A DNA stretch of 64,000 bases, from NCBI RefSeq assembly GCF_030767025.1, contig NZ_JASITE010000002.1, positions 124,001 through 188,000 on the forward strand. Direction: 5' to 3'. This DNA is from Nocardia sp. CC227C (GTDB lineage: Bacteria > Actinomycetota > Actinomycetes > Mycobacteriales > Mycobacteriaceae). This document shows positions 52,435 to 61,944 of this stretch, one piece after another. The position numbers were made by a program, and so were the translations under genes. The notes below the pieces were generated by a model. That model had not been told where the DNA came from. It did no database searches and saw only the letters and a program-made list of their open reading frames with translations. The number at the start of each line of letters is the position of its first letter. Position 1 is the first letter of the stretch.

Positions 52435-53424
52435 TCATGGCTTGCGGTTGTAAAGTACCTGTGTCACGAGGTCGATCGCTGCGCGCAGAGCCAGACTGTG
52501 TACTTCGTGATTGAGCAACGCGTACGTACCCGGATCGACCGGATGGCCACCAATCCGAATATCGCCCGTCGCATGCCGATGCGAAACCCAATACTGCTGC
52601 GCTGCACCGCCGGTGAAAGCGAGCGGTATCACTGGAACACCGTGCTCTTCTGCCAGGTTCGTCTCCTCCATGGTGCCGTTTCCGCCGCCGAACAGGATAA
52701 CCACCGAGGAGTGATGCACCATCTCGCGGCGCTTCTCCTGTTGTGTCGAGCCCACATACACGATGCTGCCGACCCTGCGATCGGCGTCAGTGGGCTGTGT
52801 TACATTCGCGCGGGAAAAAAGCTGGATTCGGGTGGGTGAATAGATCCCCTTGGCGGCCAGCGCATCAGCCATCGCATAGCTCACTCGTCGACCCGGCAGG
52901 CCCATTCCTGCTATGAGACTGACGGGCAAATCGGCCAGCGCTGTACCGAGCTCCGTGGCATCACGATCCCAACTGACATCGTCGTAGCTGCCGGAAATGA
53001 AGATGCGCGACATAGGCTCTGTGTGGTTCCGGAAGGCAGCGGTCAGATCGGCCGCGAGGTCTCCAACCACGCGGGCCCGACGCGTCTTGAACTGTTCGTC
53101 GGTGAACCCAAGGTCGTGCTCACGAACGAAGGCACGGCGCTGCTCGACCGTTTTGTCGTAGAACTCGGGCGTCGCAGCCAACACCGCCTCGGCGATGCGC
53201 CGGTCCACCGGATCGGCAATTGCCGTGATGAGCGAGCGCAACACAGTGACGACCCTGCGCGCAAGTTGCTCGCGGTACCCCGGGTCGGAAAGTAGAGTGC
53301 CATCGCCGAGCTGGCGCAGCACCACGTCAACACTCAGCATCCGGCCTTCCGATAGGCGTCGCCCTCGTCGGCCGTACTGCTCCAGTGCTTCATGGAGTTG
53401 AGAGCGAGGATAGCTGCGGGTCAT
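52435..53424 (-). CDS. SLOG-domain protein, probable nucleotide-signal sensor
   Basis: A 329-residue protein. The N-terminal helical module (about 1-135: QLHEALEQYGRRGRRLSEGRML ... FKTRRARVVGDLAADLTAAF) is of a kind seen in actinomycete conflict proteins. The C-terminal SLOG/Rossmann domain (about 145-325) runs from RIFISGSYDD through GMGLPGRRVSYAMADALAAKGI to VVILFGGGNGTMEETNLAEEHGVPVIPL; the last contains the GGGNGT-x-EE nucleotide-binding loop (about 243-251). SLOG domains bind NAD-like or ADPR-like signals in some defence systems. It is convergent with the STAND gene, 27 bases apart. Confidence 0.65.
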   Translation of the reverse strand: MTRSYPRSQLHEALEQYGRRGRRLSEGRMLSVDVVLRQLGDGTLLSDPGYREQLARRVVTVLRSLITAIADPVDRRIAEAVLAATPEFYDKTVEQRRAFVREHDLGFTDEQFKTRRARVVGDLAADLTAAFRNHTEPMSRIFISGSYDDVSWDRDATELGTALADLPVSLIAGMGLPGRRVSYAMADALAAKGIYSPTRIQLFSRANVTQPTDADRRVGSIVYVGSTQQEKRREMVHHSSVVILFGGGNGTMEETNLAEEHGVPVIPLAFTGGAAQQYWVSHRHATGDIRIGGHPVDPGTYALLNHEVHSLALRAAIDLVTQVLYNRKP

Positions 53425-53626
53425 GACGCCATCATGTTCCCGCCGACCAGTGGTTGTCAGTACGGCAGCAGCAACCCGCCAACTTTCCCACCAACTTCAG
53501 CGCCATCTCACACGCCTGCTTTCTGACCTGCAGCTTCGTAGCGTTTCAGCCAGAGCTGCACCGCAAATCGCGACAAGCATTGGCAGCTCGCATACCACCG
53601 GCATATCTCGGAAGGCGGAATGCTGC

Positions 53627-54865
53627 ATGTCTCATCACACCTACCTGGAGTCCTCATCGGACGCTGCTGCTTGCCAGCTTGTTTCGCGCCCGACTGCCGA
53701 TTCGTCTGCGCTACACGCGGTTCTTTCGTTGCTGGCACTATTCGCGAGTTTACCCGGGTTCCTCAGCCTGGTCGGCTGTACCGCGGCGCCTGCGGACTCA
53801 CAACCCTCCGTCACCATCGTGGCCACGGCGACCCGCGCCGAACCTCGCGTCACCCTCCCGGATTCAATCGCTGGAGCACTGGCCGACATGGCCAAACAGT
53901 CCAGGCGCACCGGCGACGCCACTGTGCGCGTGGTGTTCTCGGCCACCGGCGACATCACCATCAACGACCTGACGCCGCTCCGCCCCAACGGCCAGGTGCA
54001 GCACGCCGCAGCCGACGCCGACCGCCAGATCGCCGCCTCGGTGCGTGAGCTGGCGAACACAGTGGCCGATGTACGTGCCGACCGGCCCGGCCTCGATCTC
54101 CTCGGATTGCTCGACCGTGCCAGTCAGCTGCCCGGCGAGCTGCATGTCCTCTCCTCGGGCATCAGCACAGTCGCACCGGTCGACCTGCGCATCATCGACT
54201 GGAACACCAACGTGCAGAGCGTCATCGACAGCGTCGCCCGGCAAGGGCATCTGCCCAACCTCGCGGGCCGTCACGTGACGTTCCACGGCTTGGGCGTCGC
54301 GGCCGGATCACAGCCCGGCTTGCCACCGTTCGCGCGGCAGTTGGTCGAGCAGCTGTGGGTGGGCATTTGCCAGCGCGCTGGGGCAGCCAGTTGCACCGTC
54401 GCGCACGACATGCCGTCCGCAGCGGCGCCAGTGGCCACCATGCCCGTGCCGGTGGTGCCGGTGCCCGACGCCGTCACCGAAGAGGGCTGCCCGGTCTGGG
54501 CCAGCTTGACCGACGTGCTGCGCTTCGCGCCGGACAGCGCGCTCCTGTCCGCCGACGCCGACGATGCTCTCCGCCCGATCGTCCAGGCCGCCACCCGCTG
54601 CAGCGTCCAGTCTATCGACGTCACCGGGCACATCGCGGACACCGGCGACGGTGACGACCACAACGACCTCGCCGGTCGCCGCGCTCGGGCGGTGGCGGAT
54701 CGCCTGCTCGCCCTTGGCCTTCGGCGCGACCAGATCGGCAGCGTCACCGGCAAGGGCGCCAGCGAACCAGTGGTGCCGAACATCGTGGACGGCGTCTTTG
54801 TCGAGACGGCCGCGCAGCAGAACCGGCGCGTGGAGCTTACCTTCTTCCACCGCGGCGGCCGGTGA
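53627..54865 (+). CDS. OmpA-family lipoprotein-like protein
   Basis: A 412-residue protein. The N-terminal hydrophobic segment ends in LSLVGC (possible lipobox, about residue 50). A middle domain (about 60-290) follows, then a C-terminal OmpA-like peptidoglycan-binding domain (about 300-410: VLRFAPDSALLSADADDALRPIV ... DLAGRRARAVADRLLALGLRRDQI ... QNRRVELTF). The start is not certain; the ATG at 53,627 has GAAGGCGGA upstream but other starts exist. It leads the conjugation-type gene set and may anchor a surface complex. Confidence 0.7.
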   Translation: MSHHTYLESSSDAAACQLVSRPTADSSALHAVLSLLALFASLPGFLSLVGCTAAPADSQPSVTIVATATRAEPRVTLPDSIAGALADMAKQSRRTGDATVRVVFSATGDITINDLTPLRPNGQVQHAAADADRQIAASVRELANTVADVRADRPGLDLLGLLDRASQLPGELHVLSSGISTVAPVDLRIIDWNTNVQSVIDSVARQGHLPNLAGRHVTFHGLGVAAGSQPGLPPFARQLVEQLWVGICQRAGAASCTVAHDMPSAAAPVATMPVPVVPVPDAVTEEGCPVWASLTDVLRFAPDSALLSADADDALRPIVQAATRCSVQSIDVTGHIADTGDGDDHNDLAGRRARAVADRLLALGLRRDQIGSVTGKGASEPVVPNIVDGVFVETAAQQNRRVELTFFHRGGR

Positions 54866-54925
54866 TATCTGCCGACTACATCGGTCCCCTCAGAACCCCT
54901 ATCCCCCAACCAGATTGGAGCCACC

Positions 54926-56383
54926 ATGACCATCCAGCCCACCGCGCCCAGTACTGGGAACGTCGATCACCCCGAGGTGCTGCCCGGCGCGATCACCACG
55001 CCGTCGGCGACGGGCACCGGTGCGGCATCGCCGCCATCCATACCGAAGCGCAACATCGCCCTGTCCCTCGCCACCGGCAGCCCGATCCCGCGCGACTGGC
55101 TACCCCAGGTGCTCGCGCTGGCCGGTGAGCAGCAGCGCATCGGCGAACCGCGTGAGCCCGACACCTTCAGCCAGATGGAAGCCCTGGTGATGAGCAAGGG
55201 CATGCTGGCGGCCGAGGAGGCACGCGACCAGGGTGCCGACCAGCTCGGCCACCTGCTGGACGCCGCTGCCGGGATCCGGGGCGAAATGACCACGGCACGG
55301 GCCGAACTCGATCGCCTGGAGGACCTGCCCGTCACCGGCTTCAACGGCGACGTCATGCCGGTACGCGAGGCCGCCGAACGCATGAAGACCGTCAGCGCGA
55401 AGATCACCACGGAGCGCGACGCGGGCAGCTTGAAGCACCGGCGGGTGCCAGCTTGGGCGCACCGCTTCTCGACCTGGGCGGCACTGCTGGATTTCCCGGT
55501 GCTGCTGTACTTCGCCAGCCAGGTGTTCAACGTGGACATGGCCGGACTGGCTTCCGGCGACGGTACGGCCTGGAGCGAAAGCTTGGTCCCGCTCATCACG
55601 GCTATCGTCTTCGCGCTCCTTGGCACTGCGGCCGTGGCGGTCGGCCTAAAGTTCTTTGGCCGGGATCTCAAGGGCTACAAGGACGAACACGGAGGCGTCT
55701 CCCTGCCCGATGGCCCCGCGCGCCTCGTGCCGGTGCTGTTCCTCAGCTTGGCGACCATGACGACGGTCGGCGCCGGAGTGGTGATGGCGTACCGGATCGT
55801 GACGGACAGCATGGCTGCGGGCGGCGGGATCACCGGCGCGGCTGTCCTGGGCGTGTTCTTCGCGCTCATCGTCATCGTGGTGAACGTGGTGGTCTTCGCC
55901 ACCAAGTACCGCGACGGCTCGCTTCAGACCGACGAGATCGGCCACCTGGCTATGCAATTGGAACCCATCGAGCAGCAGCGGATGGCGCTGCAGCGCCAGT
56001 GCGATGGTCTCGCGGCGCAGTTGCCGCCGCTCAAACTGAAGGCCGAGCGCGTCCTCGGCGCCACGCTCGCCAAGATGGGCGCGCCGATAAAGGGCGCAGA
56101 CCGAGTGCGGCTGCTGGCCCGGTCGTACCACCAGGGGTGCGGACCGGAGGCGGTGTTCGCGAACCAGGACGGTAGCCCGAACGCCAACCTGCTCCGGCCG
56201 TTCGTCGGTGTCGACCGCTCGGTGCTGATCGGACTGATGGAGCGGCTGGACGAGCTGATGGCCGCGGACAGCACGGCCACCAAGGGCACGCCGTCCACGG
56301 CCGCGCCTAGGCGCCCGGCGCCGGTATCGACTGCCCCCACCGAGCCGGACGACGCCGCCGATGATCTCGGTGGGGAGTGGTAG
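54926..56383 (+). CDS. Large membrane protein of the conjugative module
   Basis: A 485-residue protein. A Pro/Thr-rich N-terminus is followed by a helical region (about 75-165: AAEEARDQGADQLGHLLDAAAGIRGEM) and four hydrophobic helices (about 185-325). A cytoplasmic helical segment (QLEPIEQQRMALQRQCDGL) and a disordered tail complete it. It starts 60 bases after the OmpA-like gene and its stop is 2 bases before the methylase start. Probably it is part of the transfer apparatus. No family name is claimed. Confidence 0.65.
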   Translation: MTIQPTAPSTGNVDHPEVLPGAITTPSATGTGAASPPSIPKRNIALSLATGSPIPRDWLPQVLALAGEQQRIGEPREPDTFSQMEALVMSKGMLAAEEARDQGADQLGHLLDAAAGIRGEMTTARAELDRLEDLPVTGFNGDVMPVREAAERMKTVSAKITTERDAGSLKHRRVPAWAHRFSTWAALLDFPVLLYFASQVFNVDMAGLASGDGTAWSESLVPLITAIVFALLGTAAVAVGLKFFGRDLKGYKDEHGGVSLPDGPARLVPVLFLSLATMTTVGAGVVMAYRIVTDSMAAGGGITGAAVLGVFFALIVIVVNVVVFATKYRDGSLQTDEIGHLAMQLEPIEQQRMALQRQCDGLAAQLPPLKLKAERVLGATLAKMGAPIKGADRVRLLARSYHQGCGPEAVFANQDGSPNANLLRPFVGVDRSVLIGLMERLDELMAADSTATKGTPSTAAPRRPAPVSTAPTEPDDAADDLGGEW

Positions 56384-56385
56384 GC

Positions 56386-57378
56386 ATGAACCCACGTCCC
56401 AGCGGTAGTGGACCGATTCCTGCGGGTATCAAGGCGCTGACGCGCCGACAGTCATGCCGACCAGCCGCTTCGGAGCCGCTGAAAGTCGCTGAGCTCTATG
56501 CCGGTATCGGCGGATTCTCCCTGGGGTTCGAAACGCTCGGCGCTTCCACTGTCTTCGCCAGCGAAAGCAACCCCGCAGCGAGGAAGACATTCGAAGCGAA
56601 CTTCCACCAGCGCTATCCCAAGATGTTCGGTGATGGGCAATTCGTCGGCGATATCCGCAAGGTAGATGCCCGGGATCTTCCAAAATACGACGTGCTCACA
56701 GCGGGATTTCCTTGCCAGCCATTTTCCGAATCTGGCGTCCGGCGGGGGTTTGACGACACGCGGGGGACGGGGTTCTTCGATATCGTGCGCATCCTGGATG
56801 CCACGCGTCCAATGGCGTTCTTCCTGGAGAACGTCAGGGGGCTGCTAACCCACGACGGCGGACGAACCGTCGATGTCATGAAGTCCCTTCTGACCGATCA
56901 TCTCGGCTACGCCTTGCACCTGAAGGTGCTGCGGGCCTGTGACTTCGGGCTGCCGCAGCTTCGTCCCCGCCTGTTCATGGTGGGGTTCCGGCGCCGGTCG
57001 ACGCGGTTTCGTTTCCCCAGCCCGGTACCGCTGGTGGTCACGATGGATGACCTACTCAACGGCGACTGTCACAGGAAGATCGGCAAGACCATCCTGGCCA
57101 GCGGCTACGCCAAACCGTTCAGCTCGCGCTACAACTGGTCCCACTACTTGGTCGACGGGAGCGTCCGCCAAATTGGCATCGACGAAATCCGGCGGATGCA
57201 GGGATTCCCGGAGGACTTCGTGTTTCCGGTAAGCAACGCCCAGACGCTCCGGCAACTCGGAAACGCAGTTGCGATCGCGCCCGTTGCCGCGACCGCCCGG
57301 GAGATCGCGAAAGCCCTGGGCCGGCTCCGGGCGGAAGCGTCGACGGAAACCCAGCAAGCGGATCGGGCACAGCGATGA
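56386..57378 (+). CDS. DNA (cytosine-5-)-methyltransferase
   Basis: A 330-residue C5-methyltransferase with ordered motifs. Motif I is AELYAGIGGFSLGFE (about 34-48), IV GFPCQPFSESG with the catalytic Cys (about 107-117), VI FLENVRGL (about 146-153), VIII LPQLRPRLFMVGFR, IX-region IRRMQGFPEDFVF and X LRQLGNAVAIAP. No restriction endonuclease gene is adjacent, so it is probably a solitary methylase protecting the element from host restriction. It overlaps the next gene by ATGA. Confidence 0.9.
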   Translation: MNPRPSGSGPIPAGIKALTRRQSCRPAASEPLKVAELYAGIGGFSLGFETLGASTVFASESNPAARKTFEANFHQRYPKMFGDGQFVGDIRKVDARDLPKYDVLTAGFPCQPFSESGVRRGFDDTRGTGFFDIVRILDATRPMAFFLENVRGLLTHDGGRTVDVMKSLLTDHLGYALHLKVLRACDFGLPQLRPRLFMVGFRRRSTRFRFPSPVPLVVTMDDLLNGDCHRKIGKTILASGYAKPFSSRYNWSHYLVDGSVRQIGIDEIRRMQGFPEDFVFPVSNAQTLRQLGNAVAIAPVAATAREIAKALGRLRAEASTETQQADRAQR

Positions 57379-57575
57379 GCGACGACCTGAACGTTGCCGA
57401 GAAGTTCAAACGGGGCTGCGTCGCCGTCTTGCTCGGCGTGCTCGCGATCTACTTCGCAGTCAGCCTCATCCAGTCGATGTGGCCGGCGCTGGCGGTGGTC
57501 CTGGGCGTGATCGGGCTGGTCGCCGTCGTGATCGGCGGCATCGCTATCTGGCGCCGAATGCGTGCCGGATGGTGA
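57375..57575 (+). CDS. Small two-helix membrane protein
   Basis: A 66-residue protein with two hydrophobic helices (CVAVLLGVLAIYFAVSLI and ALAVVLGVIGLVAVVIGGIAI) and a basic C-terminus. Its ATG overlaps the methylase stop. Small proteins of this kind often accompany transfer genes. Confidence 0.6.
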   Translation: MSDDLNVAEKFKRGCVAVLLGVLAIYFAVSLIQSMWPALAVVLGVIGLVAVVIGGIAIWRRMRAGW

Positions 57576-57775
57576 CAGTGTTGATTCCTCGGACATTCGC
57601 GCTGTTACCCCATATAGCGGCATTCGTTTCGATGTAGTGCTTTTTGCATCAAACATTGTTTAGTGCGCAAAAGCAAAACATATTAGAGACAGTGCAGTTG
57701 CGCAAAGGCAATTCGCCATAGATCGGCCATACGCCGAACTCAGTTTTACCAACTAATCCCTCATGGAGGACTGCT
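57576..57775 (+). promoter_or_regulatory. AT-rich control region of the transfer operon
   Basis: This stretch is much richer in A+T than its surroundings and probably contains the promoter for the genes from 57,776 on. It has two GCGCAA sites (TGCGCA at 57,664-57,669 and TTGCGCAA at 57,698-57,705) and the word CAATTCGCCAT (57,709-57,719). That word also occurs upstream of the repressor gene at 63,749. Repressor binding here is inferred. Confidence 0.55.
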
Positions 57776-58027
57776 ATGTCAAAAACCGGACGACCCAATT
57801 ACCGGCGCGCTGCCCGCGAACGCAGCCGCAAGCCTAAGCCTGAGAAGCACATCGTGATCGAGGAGGTGCAGCACCAGCGCCCCGACCTGCAGAAACTCAG
57901 CCGCGCCATGATCGCCATGGGCATCAGGACGCAGGCCACGGCCGAACCGAACAGCGAGGACATCCCTTCAGGATCAGCGAGCGCGGACGTATCCGACGGA
58001 AAGGAGGCCGACAATGACAACGAATAG
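57776..58027 (+). CDS. Small hypothetical protein, first gene of the transfer operon
   Basis: An 83-residue soluble protein with a basic N-terminus (RPNYRRAARERSRKPKPEKH) and an acidic C-terminus. GGAGG precedes the ATG. It overlaps the coupling-ATPase gene by 14 bases. Function unknown. Confidence 0.6.
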   Translation: MSKTGRPNYRRAARERSRKPKPEKHIVIEEVQHQRPDLQKLSRAMIAMGIRTQATAEPNSEDIPSGSASADVSDGKEADNDNE

Positions 58028-60200
58028 CCAGGAAACCGAATTCACGAGCGACACCCTCGTCTGGCAGCTCCTCTTCTGGCCCAGCCCATTCCGTGAAGGA
58101 GCAGCAACGTCGCTGCTCCGCCACTGGGCGGCGCAAAAGCACGCCCCACAGCTGATCCTTGAAGCCCGCTCCACCGTCGATGGCGTGGAATACCTGGTCG
58201 GCAGCCAGCTTCGGCACGCACCTAACGTCCGGCGGTCTGTCGAGCAGATGGTGCCGGGCGCGGTCGTCACGCCGTTCGATGCCGTCGAGCGCGGCGACAC
58301 CGTCACCACCCGCCGGTTGAAGCTGACCGCGACGGACTGGCCCCTGGAACCGGTCGACCGGGTGGCTTCCAGCCGATCTATCCTCTCCGCCCTCACCGTG
58401 GTGAAACACGATGAGTGCCTGGTGATTCAAGTCGTGCTGGGTCCGCGCCGACAGCCGATGCTACCTCCGGTATCCGGCCCGGACGGCGGGCACCAGTCGA
58501 TGGCATCGAAAGTCTGGCACGGCCTGCTGCCTGACCGGCGCCCGAACGCCAAGCAGGCCATCGCACGCAAGCTCGGCCAGCACGGGTTCTCGGCCCTCAT
58601 ACGTATCGGCGTCACGGCCAGTGCCGCGGAACGGCGGAAGTCGATGCTGCTTGGGTTGGCCGCCGCCATCGGGACGGTCGAGACCGCCGGGGTTCACTTC
58701 AAACTGGCGAACGAGAAGGCCGGGAATATCAACGAACCCAAGGCCGTCTGGTCAGTTCTCGCTCCGGGGCAGCCGCTCAGCGTGCCGGAAGTGAGCCACC
58801 TCCTCGCGTGGCCGGTCAGCGATCACGACGAGCGCTTCCCCGGCCAACCGCCGTTGCATCCGAAGCCGGTACGCCCGACCCCTGCACTACTCAGTGGTGA
58901 GCGGGTGATCGCGGAGGCCAACGCGCCGGGCGTGACGGGCACCATCGGGTACGACGTGCTCGACAGCATGCGTCATACCTGGGTAATCGGGCCGAACGGC
59001 ACCGGCAAATCGACGCTGCTTCTCAACCTGATCGTCCAGGACCTCGAAGCGGGGCGGCCGGTGGTGGTGATCGAGCCCAAGGACCTCGTATCCGACATCT
59101 TGGCGCGCATCCCGGATGAGCGGGCCGGCGACATTGTGCTCCTCGATCCGCTCGACGAAGCACCGGTCGGCATAAATCCCTTGGCACACAGCGAGGGCCG
59201 CACACCCGAGGTGATCGCCGACTCGCTGTTCGGCACCATCCACGCCATCCACGGCGACCTCGGCCCGCGCTCGGCCGACATCCTCCGAAACTCCTTGGAG
59301 GTGTTAGCCAAGCGCGACGACGCCAGCTTGACGATGTTGCCGCTGCTGCTGACGAATCCAGGGTTCCGACGCTCCCTGACCCAGCGGGTCATCCGAGAGG
59401 ATCCGTTCGCGGCCGGGCCGTTCTGGGCGTGGTTCGACTCGCTGTCGCCGGAGGCGGTGGACACGAAGATCGCGCCACTGAGCAACAAGCTCCGTCCGCT
59501 CTTGACGAAGCAGCTGAGAGCCGTTTTGGCGCAGCGTAATCCAAAGTTCAATATCCGGCAGGTGCTGCGCGAGAACAAAGTGCTGCTGGTGCCGCTCCAG
59601 AAGGGCGTCATCGGGCCGGAGGCGGCACAACTGCTTGGTGCGATCATCCTCGCTGAACTGTGGCAGGCGATCCGCGAACGGGCCGGCACACCGGAGACAA
59701 CCCGAACACCGGTCATGATCTACATCGACGAAGTCCAGGATTATCTCCGGCTCCCAACAGATTTGGGCGACGCGCTGGCCACCGCACGGTCCTTGCGAGC
59801 CGGGTTCCATTTGGCGCATCAGTACCAGAAGCAGTTGCCGCCCGCGATGCTCGACGCCTTCCGGAACAACGCGAGAAGCCGCATCACCTTCCAGCTTCAA
59901 GCCGGCGACGCCAAGGACATGGCGACCGGACAGTCCGTGCTCACGCCCGAAGACTTCGGCGCCCTGCCTGCCCACCACGTGTACGTGAACCTGATGCGCG
60001 ACAACACGGTCCAGCCCTGGGCTTCCGGCATCACCTTGCCGCCGCCCCCGGAAGCCAGCGATCCGAACGAGATCCGGCGTCTCAGCCGCGAACGCTACGG
60101 CCAACCGCTCGATGAGATCGAAGCCGGATTCGCCGAGCTGCTCGATCAAGTGAACGGCGACACGGGCGGTACGTCCCGGCGGCGAAGGAGACAAGCATGA
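58014..60200 (+). CDS. VirD4/TraG-type conjugative coupling ATPase
   Basis: A 728-residue protein. The N-terminal about 310 residues are a family-specific domain. Walker A GPNGTGKSTLLLNLI (about 326-340) and Walker B PVMIYIDEVQDYLRLP (about 564-579) define a RecA-fold motor. IEPKDLVSDI, HLAHQYQKQLPPAML and RSRITFQLQ are typical of type IV coupling proteins that pump DNA through the membrane during conjugation. A clear N-terminal membrane anchor is not seen, which may mean a partner protein provides it. GGAGG precedes the ATG. It overlaps the next gene by ATGA. Confidence 0.85.
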   Translation: MTTNSQETEFTSDTLVWQLLFWPSPFREGAATSLLRHWAAQKHAPQLILEARSTVDGVEYLVGSQLRHAPNVRRSVEQMVPGAVVTPFDAVERGDTVTTRRLKLTATDWPLEPVDRVASSRSILSALTVVKHDECLVIQVVLGPRRQPMLPPVSGPDGGHQSMASKVWHGLLPDRRPNAKQAIARKLGQHGFSALIRIGVTASAAERRKSMLLGLAAAIGTVETAGVHFKLANEKAGNINEPKAVWSVLAPGQPLSVPEVSHLLAWPVSDHDERFPGQPPLHPKPVRPTPALLSGERVIAEANAPGVTGTIGYDVLDSMRHTWVIGPNGTGKSTLLLNLIVQDLEAGRPVVVIEPKDLVSDILARIPDERAGDIVLLDPLDEAPVGINPLAHSEGRTPEVIADSLFGTIHAIHGDLGPRSADILRNSLEVLAKRDDASLTMLPLLLTNPGFRRSLTQRVIREDPFAAGPFWAWFDSLSPEAVDTKIAPLSNKLRPLLTKQLRAVLAQRNPKFNIRQVLRENKVLLVPLQKGVIGPEAAQLLGAIILAELWQAIRERAGTPETTRTPVMIYIDEVQDYLRLPTDLGDALATARSLRAGFHLAHQYQKQLPPAMLDAFRNNARSRITFQLQAGDAKDMATGQSVLTPEDFGALPAHHVYVNLMRDNTVQPWASGITLPPPPEASDPNEIRRLSRERYGQPLDEIEAGFAELLDQVNGDTGGTSRRRRRQA

Positions 60201-61231
60201 CGATAGAAGGACTACGCCACCCCGGGCTCGGAGAAGGCGAAAGCGACGTAGAAACTACATCTGGTAGCGGTATTCGTCCCGGTGTTCGTGCCGCATCGAC
60301 CACCGCTCCCCCATCTGCGCCGGTCACAAACGAGTTGGCGTCGCTGCTGGACGCGAATGATGGTGCCCATACGGGCACCACACCCCACCGTCAGCAACGC
60401 GGCCGTCGCCCGGTACGTGACCTCGACGCCCTCGCTCGTGCACTCAGCGAACGTGACTGGTCGATCCTCAGATCGGTGGCCGAACACCGGTTCCTGACCG
60501 TGCCGCATATCCAAGTGCTGCACTTCGGTGAACTGCCCACAGCGAGCGGCCTGCGCTCGGCACAGCGCGTGCTGGCCCGGCTGCGACGCGAGGGACTGGT
60601 GGAGCGGCTGTCCCGGCGGGTGGGCGGACACCGGGCTGGCAGCAGCGGCATCGTGTACTACGTCGACCAAGTTGGCGAGCGCCTCCTGCGCGCCGACCGA
60701 GGGACAACGGCTCGCCGCCGCTTCCATGAGCCTACGCAGCGGTTCCTCGACCATCAGCTGGCCGTCGCGGAGGCGCACGTCGCGCTCGTACAGGCTCACC
60801 GCGAAGGACAGCTGGAACTGCTGCGCTGCGACATCGAGCCCACCGCCTGGCGTACATACGTCGGCATCGGTGGGGCCCGGCTGACACTCAAGCCCGACCT
60901 CTTCGCCGAGACCGCGGCGCCGCCCGGCAGCGAGTTCGTCGATGCAGCTTTCGTCGAGATCGACAGGGGCACTGAGAGTATCCCGACCCTCCTTCGGAAG
61001 TGTCGAGAGTACGAGGCGTACCGGCGTCAAGGTATCGAACAAGAGCAAAGCGACGGGGCCTTCCCGCTGGTGATCTGGTGCATAGCCGCCAATCCCGAAG
61101 CGAACGCCGAACGGCGGCGCACCGCCCTGCGCGAGGCGATTGACAGGGACCGAACGCTGCGAGCCGACCTGTTCCGGGTCATCGCACCCGACCAGCTAAA
61201 TGCCGCTATGCAGAAAGTAGGCGACGTATGA
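60197..61231 (+). CDS. Replication-relaxation family protein
   Basis: A 344-residue protein. After a disordered N-terminus comes a winged-helix region (about 85-160: ALSERDWSILRSVAEHRFLTVPHIQVLHFG ... SAQRVLARLRREGLVERLSRRVGG) and a C-terminal domain with LKPDLF, FVEIDRGTESIPTLLRKCREYEAY. This is the pattern of the replication-relaxation family found with actinobacterial conjugative elements. The ATG overlaps the coupling protein stop and its own stop overlaps the MT-A70 start, so the three are translationally chained. Confidence 0.82.
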   Translation: MTIEGLRHPGLGEGESDVETTSGSGIRPGVRAASTTAPPSAPVTNELASLLDANDGAHTGTTPHRQQRGRRPVRDLDALARALSERDWSILRSVAEHRFLTVPHIQVLHFGELPTASGLRSAQRVLARLRREGLVERLSRRVGGHRAGSSGIVYYVDQVGERLLRADRGTTARRRFHEPTQRFLDHQLAVAEAHVALVQAHREGQLELLRCDIEPTAWRTYVGIGGARLTLKPDLFAETAAPPGSEFVDAAFVEIDRGTESIPTLLRKCREYEAYRRQGIEQEQSDGAFPLVIWCIAANPEANAERRRTALREAIDRDRTLRADLFRVIAPDQLNAAMQKVGDV

Positions 61232-61860
61232 CAACGACCAGAGAAACTCAACCACAGGAAGATTCGCCGTATCCGCAACGCTATCGCACCATCCTGGCCG
61301 ACCCGCCATGGAACATCGATCAGGCGGGTGGACGCGGAGCGATCCGGCACTACCCACTGATGACCGTCGACCAGATCGCCGCCATGCCGGTCGCCGACCT
61401 CGCGGAGGACAACGCCCACCTGTGGCTGTGGGTCACCAACGGATCGTGGCGCGCGGGCTACGACGTCATGTCGGCATGGGGGTTCACCTACCGCTCACCG
61501 CTCACATGGATCAAGCCCCGCTTTCACCTGGGCAATTATCTCCGGAATGCCACCGAACACTTGATTTTCGGCACCCGCGGCCGAGCCCCAGTCCACTACC
61601 GTTCTCAGCCGACGTGGATGTTTGCGCCGATCCAGGACCACAGCCACAAGCCCGAAGAGCAATACGCGATCATCGAGCGGGTCAGCCGCGGCCCGTACCT
61701 CGAACTGTTCGCTCGCCGGCGGCAGCCGGGGTGGGATGCCTGGGGCAACGAAATCAACTCGGACATTGTTATTCCCGGTTACCCGGTGCCGTCCGACCGC
61801 CGACACGCCCACAGCAGGGCGCACGGTCCATCCGCCGCCCCGCCCGAGCCCAGCGGATAG
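61228..61860 (+). CDS. MT-A70-family adenine methyltransferase
   Basis: A 210-residue protein with the MT-A70 catalytic motif RTILADPPWNI (about 21-31), the segment HLWLWVTNGSWRAGYDVMSAWGFTYRSPLTWIKP, and PYLELFARRRQPGWDAWGNEI near the end. It should methylate adenine N6 in DNA. No endonuclease partner is near, so it probably modifies the element. The ATG overlaps the upstream stop. Confidence 0.88.
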   Translation: MTTTRETQPQEDSPYPQRYRTILADPPWNIDQAGGRGAIRHYPLMTVDQIAAMPVADLAEDNAHLWLWVTNGSWRAGYDVMSAWGFTYRSPLTWIKPRFHLGNYLRNATEHLIFGTRGRAPVHYRSQPTWMFAPIQDHSHKPEEQYAIIERVSRGPYLELFARRRQPGWDAWGNEINSDIVIPGYPVPSDRRHAHSRAHGPSAAPPEPSG

Positions 61861-61944
61861 CCCCAGTGCCCTCGTCGGTGTCCTGCGGCCGTTGTCGTAA
61901 GCGCACTCAAGCGCTTGCCGGCCGCTCGCACCGAGGAGATTGCG

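Noticed and set aside
57375..57575. A cognate restriction endonuclease for the Dcm methylase
   Set aside because: The only adjacent gene is a 66-residue membrane protein; no nuclease motif is seen on either side.
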